DNA of 64,000 nt from Apricaphanius iberus (taxonomy: Eukaryota > Chordata > Actinopteri > Cyprinodontiformes > Aphaniidae): assembly GCA_028564705.1 (NCBI GenBank), contig JAPXFQ010001355.1, forward strand, positions 868,001 to 932,000. Reading direction: 5' to 3'. The notes beneath the pieces were generated by a model. That model was not told the origin of the DNA. It made no database searches and saw only the letters and a program-made list of their open reading frames with translations. This document shows positions 10,098 to 22,143 of the stretch, one piece after another (position 1 is the first letter of the stretch; each line of letters starts with the position of its first letter). The position numbers and the translations under genes were made by a program.

Positions 10098-10232
10098 GCA
10101 CGGTAATGACCCCCAACTACCTGCGCACCCCCAAGATCAGCGTCTCCCCCTTCTGCGACTGCACCAACAGCGGCAACAACAAGGACGACTGCGACAAGTT
10201 CACCGAGTTTTTCACGGAGAACACCTGCCTCC
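10098..10232 (+). CDS. gfra1: GFRA1 exon (domain 3 C-terminal part, TVMTPNY...ENTCL)
   Basis: The acceptor CCTGCTGCAG is strong and the exon completes the Gly codon started at 9487. It encodes GTVMTPNYL, then ISVSPFCDCTNSGN and the helix DKFTEFFTENTCL. The four cysteines (CDC, DDC, TCL) match the end of the receptor's third cysteine-rich domain. The mammalian residue before CDC is Trp as I recall it; here it is Phe. The exon is 135 nt (2 + 44 codons + 1) and ends at a consensus GTAAGT donor. GC content and codon third positions are far richer in G/C than the surrounding intron, as expected for a conserved coding exon. The intron before it (9488-10097) is the shortest visible one, 610 nt. Confidence 0.95.
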
Positions 10233-10698
10233 GTAAGTTTTCCCTGCTTCTCAACGTGACGTTCACTTTGTTTCATCCGCACCTTTCTCTTAGTCTTCTT
10301 AAAGCTCTGCACTCATCCCCTCTTTTAGATGCTCCTCTGAAGCAAATATATCCCTATGCCGAAGTTACTTCACTATCCCACGGCATTACAGAGAAACCAG
10401 TCTTACTGCACCGCAGTGTCTGAATCTGTGTGTAGTATTCCTGTTTGTGTGCCTCAAAGCTGTTGCTGAAAAACTCTTATTGTTTTTGCAACTGTTATAA
10501 ACATAAACTAATTCTGGGTTTTTTAAGTACTCTTGGAACACTTGGAAAATTTTACGTTTTTCTATATATCTTCACAAGCAAACAGCTGGTACTCTAACCT
10601 GTCAGTCACTCTAACCCTGACAGTCAAAACGACCAACGGGGTAAAAATAATTTGGTCATGATCAATTTTTACTCGTCATGTTTTTAAAATGCTAATAA

Positions 10699-10990
10699 TT
10701 AGGGATGCAACGGAAAAATACATTTCAAGCCGCTACTTCTACCACACACAAAGATGCACTCAGTTTGAAGCCAGGTTTTTTGTTACAACAAATGATAGTG
10801 AATTAGATTTAAAAATTATACATCAAAACTAATATTCAAAGTAAAAATGAAAAATTTTCTATGAAATTATTGCAGAGGTTTCCACATTGTAATTATCGGT
10901 TTATAGTATCTTTGAACTAAACAATGCCGATATGACTAGATTAGAATGGTATCGGCCCCAATAGCATTATTGGTATGGGCGCATCCCTCA
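10699..10990. mobile_element. Small MITE-like element (TIR TTAGGGATGC...)
   Basis: The left end TTAGGGATGCAACG and right end GCGCATCCCTCATAA are imperfectly inverted. About 290 bp, no coding capacity. hAT-like ends of this kind are frequent in fish; the superfamily is not certain. Confidence 0.45.
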
Positions 10991-13900
10991 TAATAATGGT
11001 ATATAAACAATAGCATTTTATGTCTGTAGTCAAAGGGATACTTCACCCCTAGGTAACAAATACTCTGTTACCATATTCCCCAGAGTTAGATAAGTGAGAA
11101 TAAAAGCATTTTGTTCCCCTGATGTGGCAGCTGTCGGTTTGCTCTAGTTTAGTATAAACCAATGTAAGTGAATAGGAACTACTAGCATGCTAGAAAGGAT
11201 TTCAAGGATGTGAAGTGTTATCTGTCAAATTTATCTTTGTCCTTCTGATTTTTCCATTGCTGTTTAAAACAACCAGTCGAAGATGGAAAATATTCATTAA
11301 CGTGGCCCATCATATGCACTCATCATTCATCCTTTTTCCGTAATCTATACGCCCTTATATTTTCAAAGTCAAAGGTGACTGGTGCCAAACTCCAACAGTT
11401 AACCAATCAGAAGTGTCCAAAGCCATGACATCATTGTCTGATCTTTCCCTCGTTATTTAAAGAGATTGTACTCATTTTATTTGTAAACTTCTGATTTTGA
11501 AGATATTATGTAGAATATAAATCATATTGGTAATTCAAACTGACCTAAACAAGAGAGTTTTGGAGCTGATTTAACTTCAGACAGACAAACAAAATGGTGG
11601 ATGTGTCTTTTTTACTGAATATATATGAAAACGTCTTGTATCAACTGTAAACTAGGATCTTCAGATAGAAAGGAACACATGATTGCACTGATCATGTTGT
11701 GACCAGACGAGGGGCGTGGCTATGGGTGGGTCAAATAAATGACTTTCTTAAAAGAAATTATATTTAATATTACATTTTACTTTTGAGGAGTGTCACTTAA
11801 AGTCACAACGTAAAATAAAACTGAAGGTGACAAATCTATCTTTGCAAGACTTGCTGTCATTGGCTGATTGAAAAACATTCCTTATTAATTCTCTAGGAGA
11901 GCCAGGGCTAGCTGTGAGATTGCTTCCAACCAAGTGTAAGATTATAGATTTTAAACATCCACTTTTACTGAAAATATGACATCTTCTAGCTCAATATTCC
12001 ATCTTAATCCATTAAAATACAGTGGCAAGCATTAAATAGATTTGATTCTCACAAAAAATAGAAGAAACTGCGGTTAGTTTAGTAATATTTCCTTGAAACA
12101 TGGTGCTACTACATTTCCCATAGTGCTTTGGGAAAAGCTGATCAACCACAGACATCACAAAGCTCAGATGAACGCACCCTGTTTAACTTCTGGTGCTTCT
12201 TCCAGTTAGGAAAAAAGGGTGCAACACAGCAGCATAAATAACATCTTCTAAATCTATTATTATCTACAGCTAATATTAGTCTTTAGTGGAATCAAATGAT
12301 TTAAAGCATTGGGTATCTGACAGTGGTTATGTTTATACTTTATAGAGTTTCCCCATTAGCATATGACTGTTGCTGATCAGACGTGACATATAGAAACCAG
12401 CACATTGTCTCAACAGTGAGTAAAGCCCAGTAAGGCTGAATTACCACCTTAAAATAACTATTGTTTATATCAGAGAGCTGATATGACCTACCTGTGTTAG
12501 GCTATATCTTTAATATGTTTTATTTAGCCTGGATAATTTGTTCTAAACAGTTTCTGATGTATACAGACACAAATCGGTTAAAGCAACCGTGGAACAGTAG
12601 AAATAACTTAATTTCAAGAATATTTATTTGGCCCACCCAAAAAGCAATTTATGCCTACGCCACTGAACCATACATACAATTCTTTTAATCGACTTTTCAA
12701 CATTTCAGTCTGAAAAGATTTATCCTTCCGTTTTAGCAGTGACATACTATTTGGATATTTTCAGTGTGTGGAAAAGAATTGTTATTAAATGCTTATCATC
12801 TTTAGTAGTGAACTATATAAAACATTCCTATATTATAAGATGATAATTTTTAGATGAGAAGGCAAACATAAGGAAATGATCTGTCAGCTGTTTTTGGGGA
12901 AAAGTGCTTAACTGGATAGCAATAAACATCTTCATAGTGACCCTAAACTTTCTGGTAAATCTGTACTTTCTGCTCTCAGTAGCTTTTATTAATCAGAACC
13001 GTTTGTTGTCATGGAATCACTTTAATTTCTTTAATCAAACTATAACATTTATTGACAATTATGTTTTGTCTTTTGCTGAACTTCAAATAGAAGACCTTGT
13101 GATAAAGAAGTCATTTCCAAATGCTCCAGTAAATTTGAAAATTAATCACAGATGAATAGTATTTTTCTACATAGATCAGATTTGACTCAGTTTAGATATT
13201 AGACTCTCAGTGCTACCATTTTCACATCAGAATTTATTGATTTTTTTTGGTTTTTCATCGAGGTCAGAGGATATGGTCAGACAGAGAACATGTTTTATTC
13301 TAGGACATTTATGATGGATTTGTAATATACTACACTTTAATTTAGTTAAAATATGGAGTATATAGAGGGTAAAACTTAATGGAATAAAAAAAAATTTAAT
13401 TACAATGCAAAATATGTATGAAAGACATGGCCCACACAGGGCTGGAAATCCCATTTCATTTTTTGGGGCGGACAGTATACAGTAACATTTTTATTGGGAG
13501 GGCATGAAAACAAATCTCTCTCTTGCTCCTTTGCAACTTGCCTTACATTGTGTTGACCTTCAGCTTGTTGAATAATGTTATGAAGTATTATTTATTCATA
13601 CCTGTAACATTGTTCTGTATTAGTCCACATTCTACCTGTATACAAGTATTTCTATGCTGCTTATCCAAAACTTTAAATCCAAAACCTAGCCACTGAGCTC
13701 TTCTACGTAGGAGCCCGGTGCCTCAGAGAGGAGGACCTGCTGCGCTTGGTGAGGAGAATAATATATGAAATGAAGCTACTTTTGGTAATTTCTGATTTTG
13801 GTTTGCTTTTCAGGGCTACAGCCTCCATAAAAGGCCCAGATCTTAATGATAACTGATGCTAACAGGGCATTAACCATTTCAATATAAAAATATCTCTTTT

Positions 13901-14274
13901 TGAAATGTATGGATATTTTTCTGAATCTAAGGATATTGTCCTGCATTGGGTGGCAATGTTCCACCTTTATGACTACATCTAACAGACATATTTGATCTTA
14001 TAGAACGTGGGGAGATAAAGACTTAATGCTTTCAGACATTGCTTGCTTCCCCTCTTTGAGCGACCGTCACTACGGATTCTAACTAGGAGCAGCAGCTCAG
14101 CCAAAACTTCCCCCCCGTCCCTCATGCGATCTCCATCAATCAGATGACTTAGCGTTAATTACTTATCTTTTATAGTCAAGGGTTCAGAATGTGTGGTTGC
14201 AGACATCCTCAAGGTGATAATACACCAAGAATCAATCTCTTATTTAATTTGTATGTCTGTCCACTTATTTTTCA

Positions 14275-14398
14275 TCCAAACATTTTCTGAACTGCTTAAT
14301 CCTCAAGGGGTCGCGCAGGGGCTGGTGCCTATCTCCAGGTGTCAACGGGCGAAAGGCGGGGTACACCCTGGACAGGTCGCCAGTCCATCGCAAGGCCC
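14275..14398 (-). repeat. SINE fragment (tail half, minus strand)
   Basis: Contains TTTTCTGAACTGCTTAATCC, GGTGCCTATCTCCAG and GGGGTACACCCTGGACAGG, the tail half of the repeat seen in + orientation at 14690-14988 and complete in minus orientation at 24973-25335. Confidence 0.75.
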
Positions 14399-14519
14399 CA
14401 TCTGTTTTTCAGTCAAGATAAAAAAAAGAAAAGCACAGTGGACCCCTTTTTTTAATCCAAAACTCACCTGGATTTTTTTTTCACATACAGGATATCTAAA
14501 ATGGTGCTCAAGTAACTGA

Positions 14520-14696
14520 AATATCTTGAGTATGGGTGTATTTACGACCGAACTACACGCCCATACACGCCCCGCGAGGGCAGAGTCTACAGTGAAGATC
14601 CCGCCCCCATGCCCTTTTTTAGGAACATGCTTCGTCAGAGCTGGGGAGGAGGAGTTTGTGAATCCGCCATTAATTCCCCCATGAAAGTGTGTCACT
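14520..14696 (+). repeat. Dispersed repeat shared with 48690-48890 and 51508-51680
   Basis: Starts with ACGACCGAACTACACGCCC and continues through GCGAGGGCAGAGTCTACAG, ACATGCTTCGTCAGAGCTGG and CCCCCATGAAAGTGTGTCA. Two other copies in the window match it closely, one of them inverted. This copy keeps the uninterrupted junction that is broken by a transposon at 49239-51508. Confidence 0.85.
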
Positions 14697-14988
14697 TAGC
14701 ACTGTTGCCTTGCAGCAAGAAGGTTGTGGGTTCGTATACCGGCCCAGGGTCTTTCTGCATAGAGTATGCATGTTCCCCCTGTGCATGTATGGGTGCCCTC
14801 CGGTTTCCTCCCAAAGTCCAAAAACATGACTGTTAATTGATATCACTCTAAATTGTCCTTAGGTGTGAGTGTGCGTGTATGGTTGTTTGTCCTGTCTGTC
14901 ACTATGTGACCCTGTGATGGACTGGCGACCTGTCCAGGGTGTACCCCGCCTCTCACCCCTTGACAGCTGGAGATAGGCACCAGCCCTG
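14690..14988 (+). repeat. tRNA-derived SINE
   Basis: The head reads CACTTAGCACTGTTGCCTTG and GGTTGTGGGTTCGTATACC, like a tRNA with a decayed B box (canonical GGTTCGAATCC). The body has CTCCGGTTTCCTCCCAAAGT and CTAAATTGTCCTTAGGTGTG, and the 3' part GATGGACTGGCGACCTGTCC. This is a very common repeat in fish. Its 3' half forms an inverted pair with 14275-14398. Confidence 0.75.
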
Positions 14989-15187
14989 GTGGGGCTTCTT
15001 CTGACAGCTTACAGCTGAAGAGATCTTTTAATTTCTTTCAAAGGGGTGAGTCGATAGAATTATAAAAATCCTGCCCGTTTTCTTATTTTCAATGAAAGCG
15101 CTCTTTGCAACCAACAGCAGCACAAGGCATGATTACGTCTATATGTAAAGCCACATGAAGTAGAACAGGGCATGAAACTAAAGACTA

Positions 15188-15790
15188 GTGTACAGCTCTC
15201 CCAGACGCAGACGTACTGACAGAAACAATTTTGGTTTATAGTCCTCTGTTGAGTTTTATGTGTTTAAAAACAATTCCCGACCAGGACAACAGGGGGTGCT
15301 AACTTCATTGCGGGTCCGCTCACCATTGCAGTACCATTTCTGGTTTATTTTCATCAGCTTCTGAACACATTCCCCATCAAGGAGCAATGGACTTTTTATT
15401 AGAAGTGCAGCTCATAGAATACTCTAGAAACGCATGGAAACAAACACAGCAGCCTGTTTTGTAGTTTTCCTATACCTCCTTGTTCTAAAAATCAGTAAAA
15501 GAAAAGATTAGAGAAATTATCCTTTCAATATAAAGCATGTAGTGGCCAAATGCTGCATTAACTACTGATTACATCGACTATAGAGCACCGTTCTGGTAAA
15601 ACGATATCTGGCTGCTGTTGAACTGACCAATCAGATGCATACGCTCTCTGTTGACAGAGATAATTAGAAAAACTGCCTCTACTCCATACGTCCTTGTGTA
15701 GGTGACATAGAGACCTTATTTCGACGGATAATGGCGCGGAGTCAGTCCGTTTCGATGTACTGTATATGCAGAAGTATAAACTAGGCTTAA
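15188..15790. mobile_element. ~600-bp MITE, copy 1
   Basis: Bounded by CCCAGACGCAGACGTACTGA on the left and AGAAGTATAAACTAGGC on the right; a reverse-complement copy lies at 52428-53040 with the same internal blocks (for example GACAACAGGGGGTGCTAAC, ATAAAGCATGTAGTGGCCAA). No coding capacity. The pairing of two copies defines the boundaries. Confidence 0.7.
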
Positions 15791-15939
15791 AAAAACTTCT
15801 AGACTTTATGCTACTGCTTCAGACACAGAAATCAAGACTAAGCGCAATACTGTCAATACATTAATTTAGTTTTAGTTTTTAAGAATTCATCACAGATGCA
15901 GTTAGTTTTCATTTTGTTTTGTTTTTATTACTATTTCAT

Positions 15940-16126
15940 CCATCCATCCATTATCTTCAGCTTTATCCAGGGTCGGGTCGTGGGGATAGCAGCTTAGGCA
16001 GAGAGACCCAGACTTCCCTCACCCCAGCCACTTGGCCCAGCTCCTTGGGAAGAATCCTAAGGCCAGCCGAGAAACATAGTCCCTCCAGTGTGTCCTCGGT
16101 TTCTGTCTGGGTCTGTTCCTGGTGTT
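15940..16126 (-). mobile_element. LINE 3'-end fragment
   Basis: CATCCATCCATTATCTTCAG, CCAGGGTCGGGTCGTGGGGA, CCCAGACTTCCCTCACCCCA and AGTCCCTCCAGTGTGTCCTC are the reverse complement of the end of a widespread fish non-LTR element, including its (GATG)n tail. The clade is not resolved here. Confidence 0.6.
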
Positions 16127-19100
16127 AATATTTCAGTTAATGAAAATGTTGTTTTTGTAACTCTTAGTTTGCGTTATTTTGTTAGTTTTGGTTAAAATTA
16201 AAAACCTTGATAACCTGACCCATCATTTTCGTACAGCCAGATGGAACTGGTTGGAGTTCAGTGGTGAGAGTAGCTGTCTGGAGGTTTGAGAGTTCTCCTC
16301 ATAGCGTTTTGATGAATTCTGAGGCAAAATGCTGAATGGCAAGTTGCATATCAGTGAATTAACGTGTGAGTGTGTGGGAGTATAAATCTCTGACCTCAAG
16401 TGGTCATATGACTAAAGAAGTGCTGTTATTTAAGTCTGCTCAACCAATTTTCTTTAAACAAGCTAGCTTAAAACATAAACACAGTCATAGATCATTCAGT
16501 CTTCCCAAAGGCTATCATCCTCAGGCCATGCCCAGCTGATTTGGCAACAGGCATTGCCACAGCAGATAAGAGAGCACAAAATAGCAGTTACAGTTCACTC
16601 GCCCATCTTTTCGTTTGTTACTTCAAATGGCATTTTTCGTTTTTGAAACTCTCTCTCCTCTCGACACCAGTGGTGTTCTTTTGCAGAATGTGGCAGTGTG
16701 TAATGAGTGGAGGAGCCACATAAATGCAAAAGTGTGCTTGTCCGATGAGTCAGACTACCAGATAGTCCAATGAATGGATTCGGACTGAGCCATATTATTG
16801 GCTGAGCTTTTTAGGAAAATGTGGCAGGACCTCTTTATCATTTTTTTCACTTTCATTTTAATCTCCATTAAAGGCACAGCTATATGCTGTGTTAAAGCAT
16901 TGTTAAGGCGTATCACAACATTTTTTGAGCTAGCTTGTTTTGGAAATTCAGTATTAACAGCTTTAAAACTGCAAAAAAGCTTGAAAAGAGTGCAATATTT
17001 ATTAGGCTGAGACCATCTGAATCTTATTCTGCTCACTAATAACAAACTGGACCCTCCCTGTCCTTCAGTCCCAAACCTGATACAGCTCACAGAAATAAAT
17101 ACAGACATTGTGGTGATGAAAAAGACAGGAAGTGGTGAGGATATTGTCCCCTCATTGTTTGAAAATAATATCACAGTATCACATTTTATCACTACCATGC
17201 AGTGCTTAGGCATATAAAAAAAACAATCATTCACACAGACTCCTTCATACCTAATTAAGAGCTGTTAACACTATTTCGATCTTTTATGATTCACAGGGTG
17301 GTATTAAAAACACTGGAAGGAAAAAAAAGAATCAAATTAAGCACAAAACTTTTGCAAAATGCAGTAATGTGAAGAAAAATATCCTAAATATGATGGATTT
17401 ATTATTTTTTTGTCACACCAGTTTAAAACCGGTCAAAGCTGTCAAGACACAGTTGCGTTGTTAATGAATTCGTTATGGATTCAGTCGATAAAACAATGAA
17501 CCAGAAGACACCTGTGACAAGCAGCCAGTTAATCACTGCGCTCCTAAATCACTGTGTGCTTTAGAAAATCACAGACGGTAAAAATAATGAGCTTTAGTGA
17601 CAACAAGGTTGATGAGCTACTCCCTGTCTTTCTGCTTCTGCAGAAGCAAAGTGGATGGTTTTTTACCCTGTCAGAATCACAGCTAGCAGATGAGAAAACA
17701 CCAACACGACGCTGCCTGATTTTTAGAAACACTTTTCTCTGTTACCCTCCTACTTTTCCCTTTATTTTTATTTCAACCTTCATAGTTTTTTCCCCCGTTT
17801 TATTATGTCATTGTTCTGGGTTAACAGTGTTAGTCTGATGCAGTTAAGTCAAGTTTCTACACCTGGTATTTGGACAACTTGCTGTATATGTTCCACATAC
17901 TGGCTGGATATGGCACGCTAAAGTCTGATTTGTAAGACCAGATAAGGTTAATGTAGGTTAATAAAATTCTCTCAATCTGCTATTTGATGCTATTCAGTGT
18001 CGTGTCACTTTTAATTATGATTCTCGGCTCTGTTTTCTCTTTTTTTCCTCCCTGCTTCCATATTTTCCGATTGCTATGCCCTCGTTTTACTCGTTCCCCT
18101 CCACCGTCCGCTCCCATCTCACTTCATAGTGCTCATCCTTTCCTTTATGGTCTCAACCGTCGTCCTTTCATGCCCTGCCTCTTTCTGCTCTCATTAAGCT
18201 TGCTCAGCAGTAACTGGAACTGACAACTCTAAAGACTCCTGACAAAAGCCAGCTACAGGGTCATGACAAGAGAGAAAGACACGAAGACGGCGAAAGGACA
18301 GGAATAGTGAAGACTTCTTGTCCATGTGCTGCAGTTTAGACTTCTTATCGTGATCAACTTAAACTTCCTAATTAAGACATATTCGAATTTTAATAATAAT
18401 TCTAATGTACACCACCTTTTCTGGCTTCTGACCCTACTAAAATAAAGCCAGTACAGTCTGTATTTCTAGATTTGCCTCATTTGGTTTTTCTCTTAACTTT
18501 ATAGAAGCCCCAAGAATATCTTGTGAGAAGATAGAAAATCCATTTCTGTCCTGTAATTTGTCTTACAGTTTATCAGCGTTGCGGTGTGACTCCTAATCTA
18601 TATCTGCTGCATTAATGCTCTTGGAACGACACCAAAGCCTTAATGTATTCAAAGCTTTTCTGTGGTTTTCTCTCTGGATATGCAAAGGTCAAACGAACAA
18701 ACTGAATTCTATCTTTACAACGATCTTTGTGTGTGTAAAGTGAGATATAACGGGGGAATATAGGCATCGGTGTGGGAGTCGTAATGCAAACACCAGCATC
18801 TGCTTCGGTGGGAAGATCATATGTTTGGTGAAATGTACTGTGTGGTTTTTTCTGCTGGTTGGCATTAAGGCCTGGCTTGTGTGTTTGAATCTTAAAAACA
18901 AGGGACATTTTTTCAAGCAACAACTTGAAGTGAGATATAGACTGGGGTTTTTATGGTTGACAAAAGCAAATCGTCATTAGCGGATTAGTTTAAATCTATA
19001 AGTTAAACTAAAACAGCTGCTAAGGCACAACTAAACATTTGTCTCCAGAAGAACAAACCAGCTACTGTTAGCGTGTTTCTTTATGTGATGAAGCAACTCT

Positions 19101-19273
19101 GAGAGGTTACTATGAGCCCCTAAGATTAAGGTTCGTGTTTAGAACGTAAAACCCTGTTGTATATACCTTTGAGACTCTTACTATGAAGTAAGAAAAAAGT
19201 ACTATCAGAGTTGCCATGTTGTATTTACAGGATCAGCTAACAGACTTGTTGCCAAGTTGCCCAACAATACTCT

Positions 19274-19525
19274 GGCTGCATCCAAATGCCTCTACTACGC
19301 TTCCGACGTAGCAGGCGAAATGGAGTACGCGGGCAATGTGGTAGATACGAAATTCCCAATATGTTTGGAGTAGTAAGCACAAAGTTCCCAGATGTGTAGT
19401 ACCATCACAGTAAGCAGCTGGTGGATGCTACACTATCCCACAATCCAGCGATGGGATTTACTTCAACGGTCGAGTAGTAGTTGCTACGTAGCATGTAGTA
19501 AATACTAAGGATTCGGATGCAAGGT
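19274..19525. mobile_element. MITE with GGCTGCATCC ends, copy 1
   Basis: Left GGCTGCATCCAAATGCC and right GGATTCGGATGCAAGG are inverted. The interior is rich in GTAGTA/TACTAC. A related element with the same ends lies at 21748-22143. Confidence 0.65.
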
Positions 19526-20892
19526 CTTACTTTGAAAAAGCCTCCACCAGGGTCAGACTGGCCATCAGGAGATTCAGCAGTTTTCCTGAACGGCCGGTCT
19601 ATTCGAGGCCGGGTGGCTGGAAGGTTTATTTTTTTAGTTTTTTTTAGTACTCCAAAAGCATCCCCGGTTGAGTCACTCTAATGATGCTGTTGTATCTCTG
19701 TGCTCTTGCATGACAAAACACATGAGTGAGGCATCTTCCTTTATACAAGATCTTTGTTGGCAGTAGGCTCCAATTGCAGCACACCTTTTAGTTTTTAATG
19801 GGTTTCTTTCCAAAACAATATATTACCTGTTTGGTTTGCCAAACTAATTTTGTGAGACTCAAAGCTGTGCCTTTGACTGAGAAAACGGAACAATCTGCTT
19901 CTAAGCCTATACTGGTGTTGTCTAGTGATTTAGCACTAGAATTGTAGAGATTTGGTCGCTTTATATCCATTCTTCAGATGGTCGGTTTTCCCTGCAAGGT
20001 GAAACTTAGCAAGGACTATGTACAAACAATGGAACATACGTGAAGACTTAAAACAATATTTTCTAAGAATCTACACAGCTTTGCAATGTAGGCATGAGGA
20101 TATACTTCTGAAAAGCCCATTCCACTGTGTGGTAAAGTGTATTATTAGTATAAGAGAAGAGAAGTGCTACCTTATTGCATTGCCTTTTATTTTATTTTTT
20201 CTGAGTCTATTTAAAACCATGTATTCCTACATTTTATACAAAAAAAATGGAGTATTTCTGCCATTTTTCCTTTTTTTTTATTGTATTGATTTGGAAAGAG
20301 TTGGTGTAAAGTCTAAATTATCGGCTTGTGTAGACATCCTGGTTTAGAAAACCCAAAAGCCATCTACTGTAGAAACTATTTACGATGGTTGAAGAAATAT
20401 TCATGAATAAATATTTATACAGTCATATTTTTGTACATTAGTTATTGCTCAGTAAGCAGTGACTGTAAACTGGTTTTATGTCTCCTGACTCAACAGGAAC
20501 AGAAATACCACTTCTCTTCTGTGGCCAAACACTTCATCTGCAAGTTTATCATGCAAATGCACTGGAGGATTACTGCTACACACTTATATTAATACTGTCA
20601 AATGTTAAAGTTTAATCTGTATGAAGGCAGGTATAACCAGTGGTTCTTTTTCTGGCTCACCCCTGTTTGGAGAAAGAAGTAGCACTACTTATACAACATT
20701 ATCATAAATTAGGTTTTGACTTTCATTAAAAAGGATTATGTTTGCAGCAGCTGTCATAATCTTTCTTTTCTTGCCACACATGTTGACAGATTGGAACATT
20801 TTTATTTTTTTACATTGATGTGTACATAAACAATTGAGCGCAGTTTGTGAAACATTTATAGGTTATGTGTTGCATTTGATGCTGCTTGTTTT

Positions 20893-21200
20893 GATGTGTG
20901 TGTGTGGGCATGGTATTACTATCTTCGTGGGGACCAAAAATTGGAAGTTTACTATTCTCGTGGGGACCGACAGCCCTAGTGGGGACCAAAATCCCAGTCC
21001 CCACAAGTTTGAAGGCATTTCTCAGGCTCAGAATGTGGTTTTAGTGTCAGGGTTACAATTAGGCTATGGTTAGAGTAAGGGTCAGGGTTAAGGCATTCAT
21101 TTTCGATGGTTAGGGTTAGGGTAAGGGGCTAGGGAAAGCATTGTGTCAATGAGATGTCCCCACAAGACATGAAAACCCAAAGTATGTGTGTGTGTGTTTA
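20893..21200. repeat. Dispersed fish repeat, copy 2 (GGTATTACTATCTTCGTGGG type)
   Basis: Same repeat as 9044-9360, with GTGGGGACCAAAA, GGGTTAGGGTAAGGGG and GATGTCCCCACAAGACATG. The telomere-like GGTTAGGGTTAGGG is only part of the repeat body. Confidence 0.85.
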
Positions 21201-21226
21201 TTGGGATGAAGGGTGTGCATGGCTAA

Positions 21227-21732
21227 TGGTGCATTCACACTGCACATTTGGTCTGCGTCAGGCAACGCATTCAACTGATTAAGTTTGACCCGCGCCTAAT
21301 TTTACGACCTCCTCGGCCGCATCGGAGCTTAAATCTACCAGGACACCAACTACAGGTTTTCTGTTCCTCTTTAGGAGCGCCAGTTCATTTGACTTCGGTA
21401 AGTGTTATTTCAGATTTTTTAAATCTGCGTTTGTTGAAAATGTTTTCACTGGACCTGCGCTTCATTCAAGATACATGTATAGTGACATAACTACAGTGAG
21501 ACGCTCTCATTGGTTGCCGCACTGCGTTTACTGTGTTGGGTCCGTTGAACGTTAAACTAGCGAAACTTCTGCGATACTGCGTTGCCGTACGTAACGCAAG
21601 TGCAGTTGACAGAGCCAACGTAAACAAAGCACCACAGAGACTTTGACGGACCTCTGACGTACTCTACCATAGACTTTACATGTAATCTTGCCGCAACTGG
21701 CGCTGATGCATGGGCTTGGTCTGAATGCAGCA
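21227..21732. mobile_element. Harbinger-like MITE with 3-bp TAA target duplication
   Basis: The left end TGGTGCATTCACACTGCACA and the reverse complement of the right end TGCTGCATTCAGACC match. TAA precedes the left end (21224-21226) and follows the right end (21733-21735), the 3-bp TWA target duplication typical of PIF/Harbinger elements. About 506 bp, non-coding. Ends resemble those at 57899-58349 and 59953-60744. Confidence 0.75.
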
Positions 21733-21747
21733 TAAGAGGCTAAGACA

Positions 21748-22143
21748 AGCCCTGCATCCAAATTCTATAGTACGAACTACATACTACTATTAGCTACTTT
21801 TTGCCCGTTGATCCAGTAAGTACTGCGTTGCAAACAAGTGTTTAGTAGGCATGAAGTCGGACGTACTGCTCCACCGCTGTACTGAGATATTTACGTTTGT
21901 TACGTCACCTGTGGTCCCGTCCTCGGCATTGCCGACTTCACTCTTCTCCTACGATTTTGGGGCTTCCGTTGCATTGTGGGATAGCGTAGCATACATCGGA
22001 TTTCACTGTGGTGGTAGTACACATCCGGGAACTTTATGCCTACTTGGACAATCCATACTAGAGATTCGGATGTACTACATCGTTCGTTTACTTATTTTCA
22101 CCTACTAATAGTAGGCATAGTAGGGGTATTCGGATGCAGCCAA
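21748..22143. mobile_element. MITE with GCTGCATCC ends, copy 2
   Basis: Left CCCTGCATCCAAATTC and right GGTATTCGGATGCAGCC are inverted. The interior (CATACTACTATTAGCTAC, CTACTAATAGTAGGCATAG) is also partly palindromic. It lies 15 bp after the preceding MITE. Confidence 0.65.

Noticed and set aside
10013..10312. 99-residue open frame on the minus strand
   Set aside because: It is a shadow of the GC-rich GFRA1 exon at 10098-10232.
16755..17234. 159-residue open frame on the minus strand
   Set aside because: No recognisable motif, AT-rich intron composition, and no splice or promoter support.
21060..21130. Interstitial telomeric repeat (TTAGGG-like)
   Set aside because: The TTAGGG-like units are part of a dispersed repeat also present at 9044-9360 and are not a tandem telomere array.
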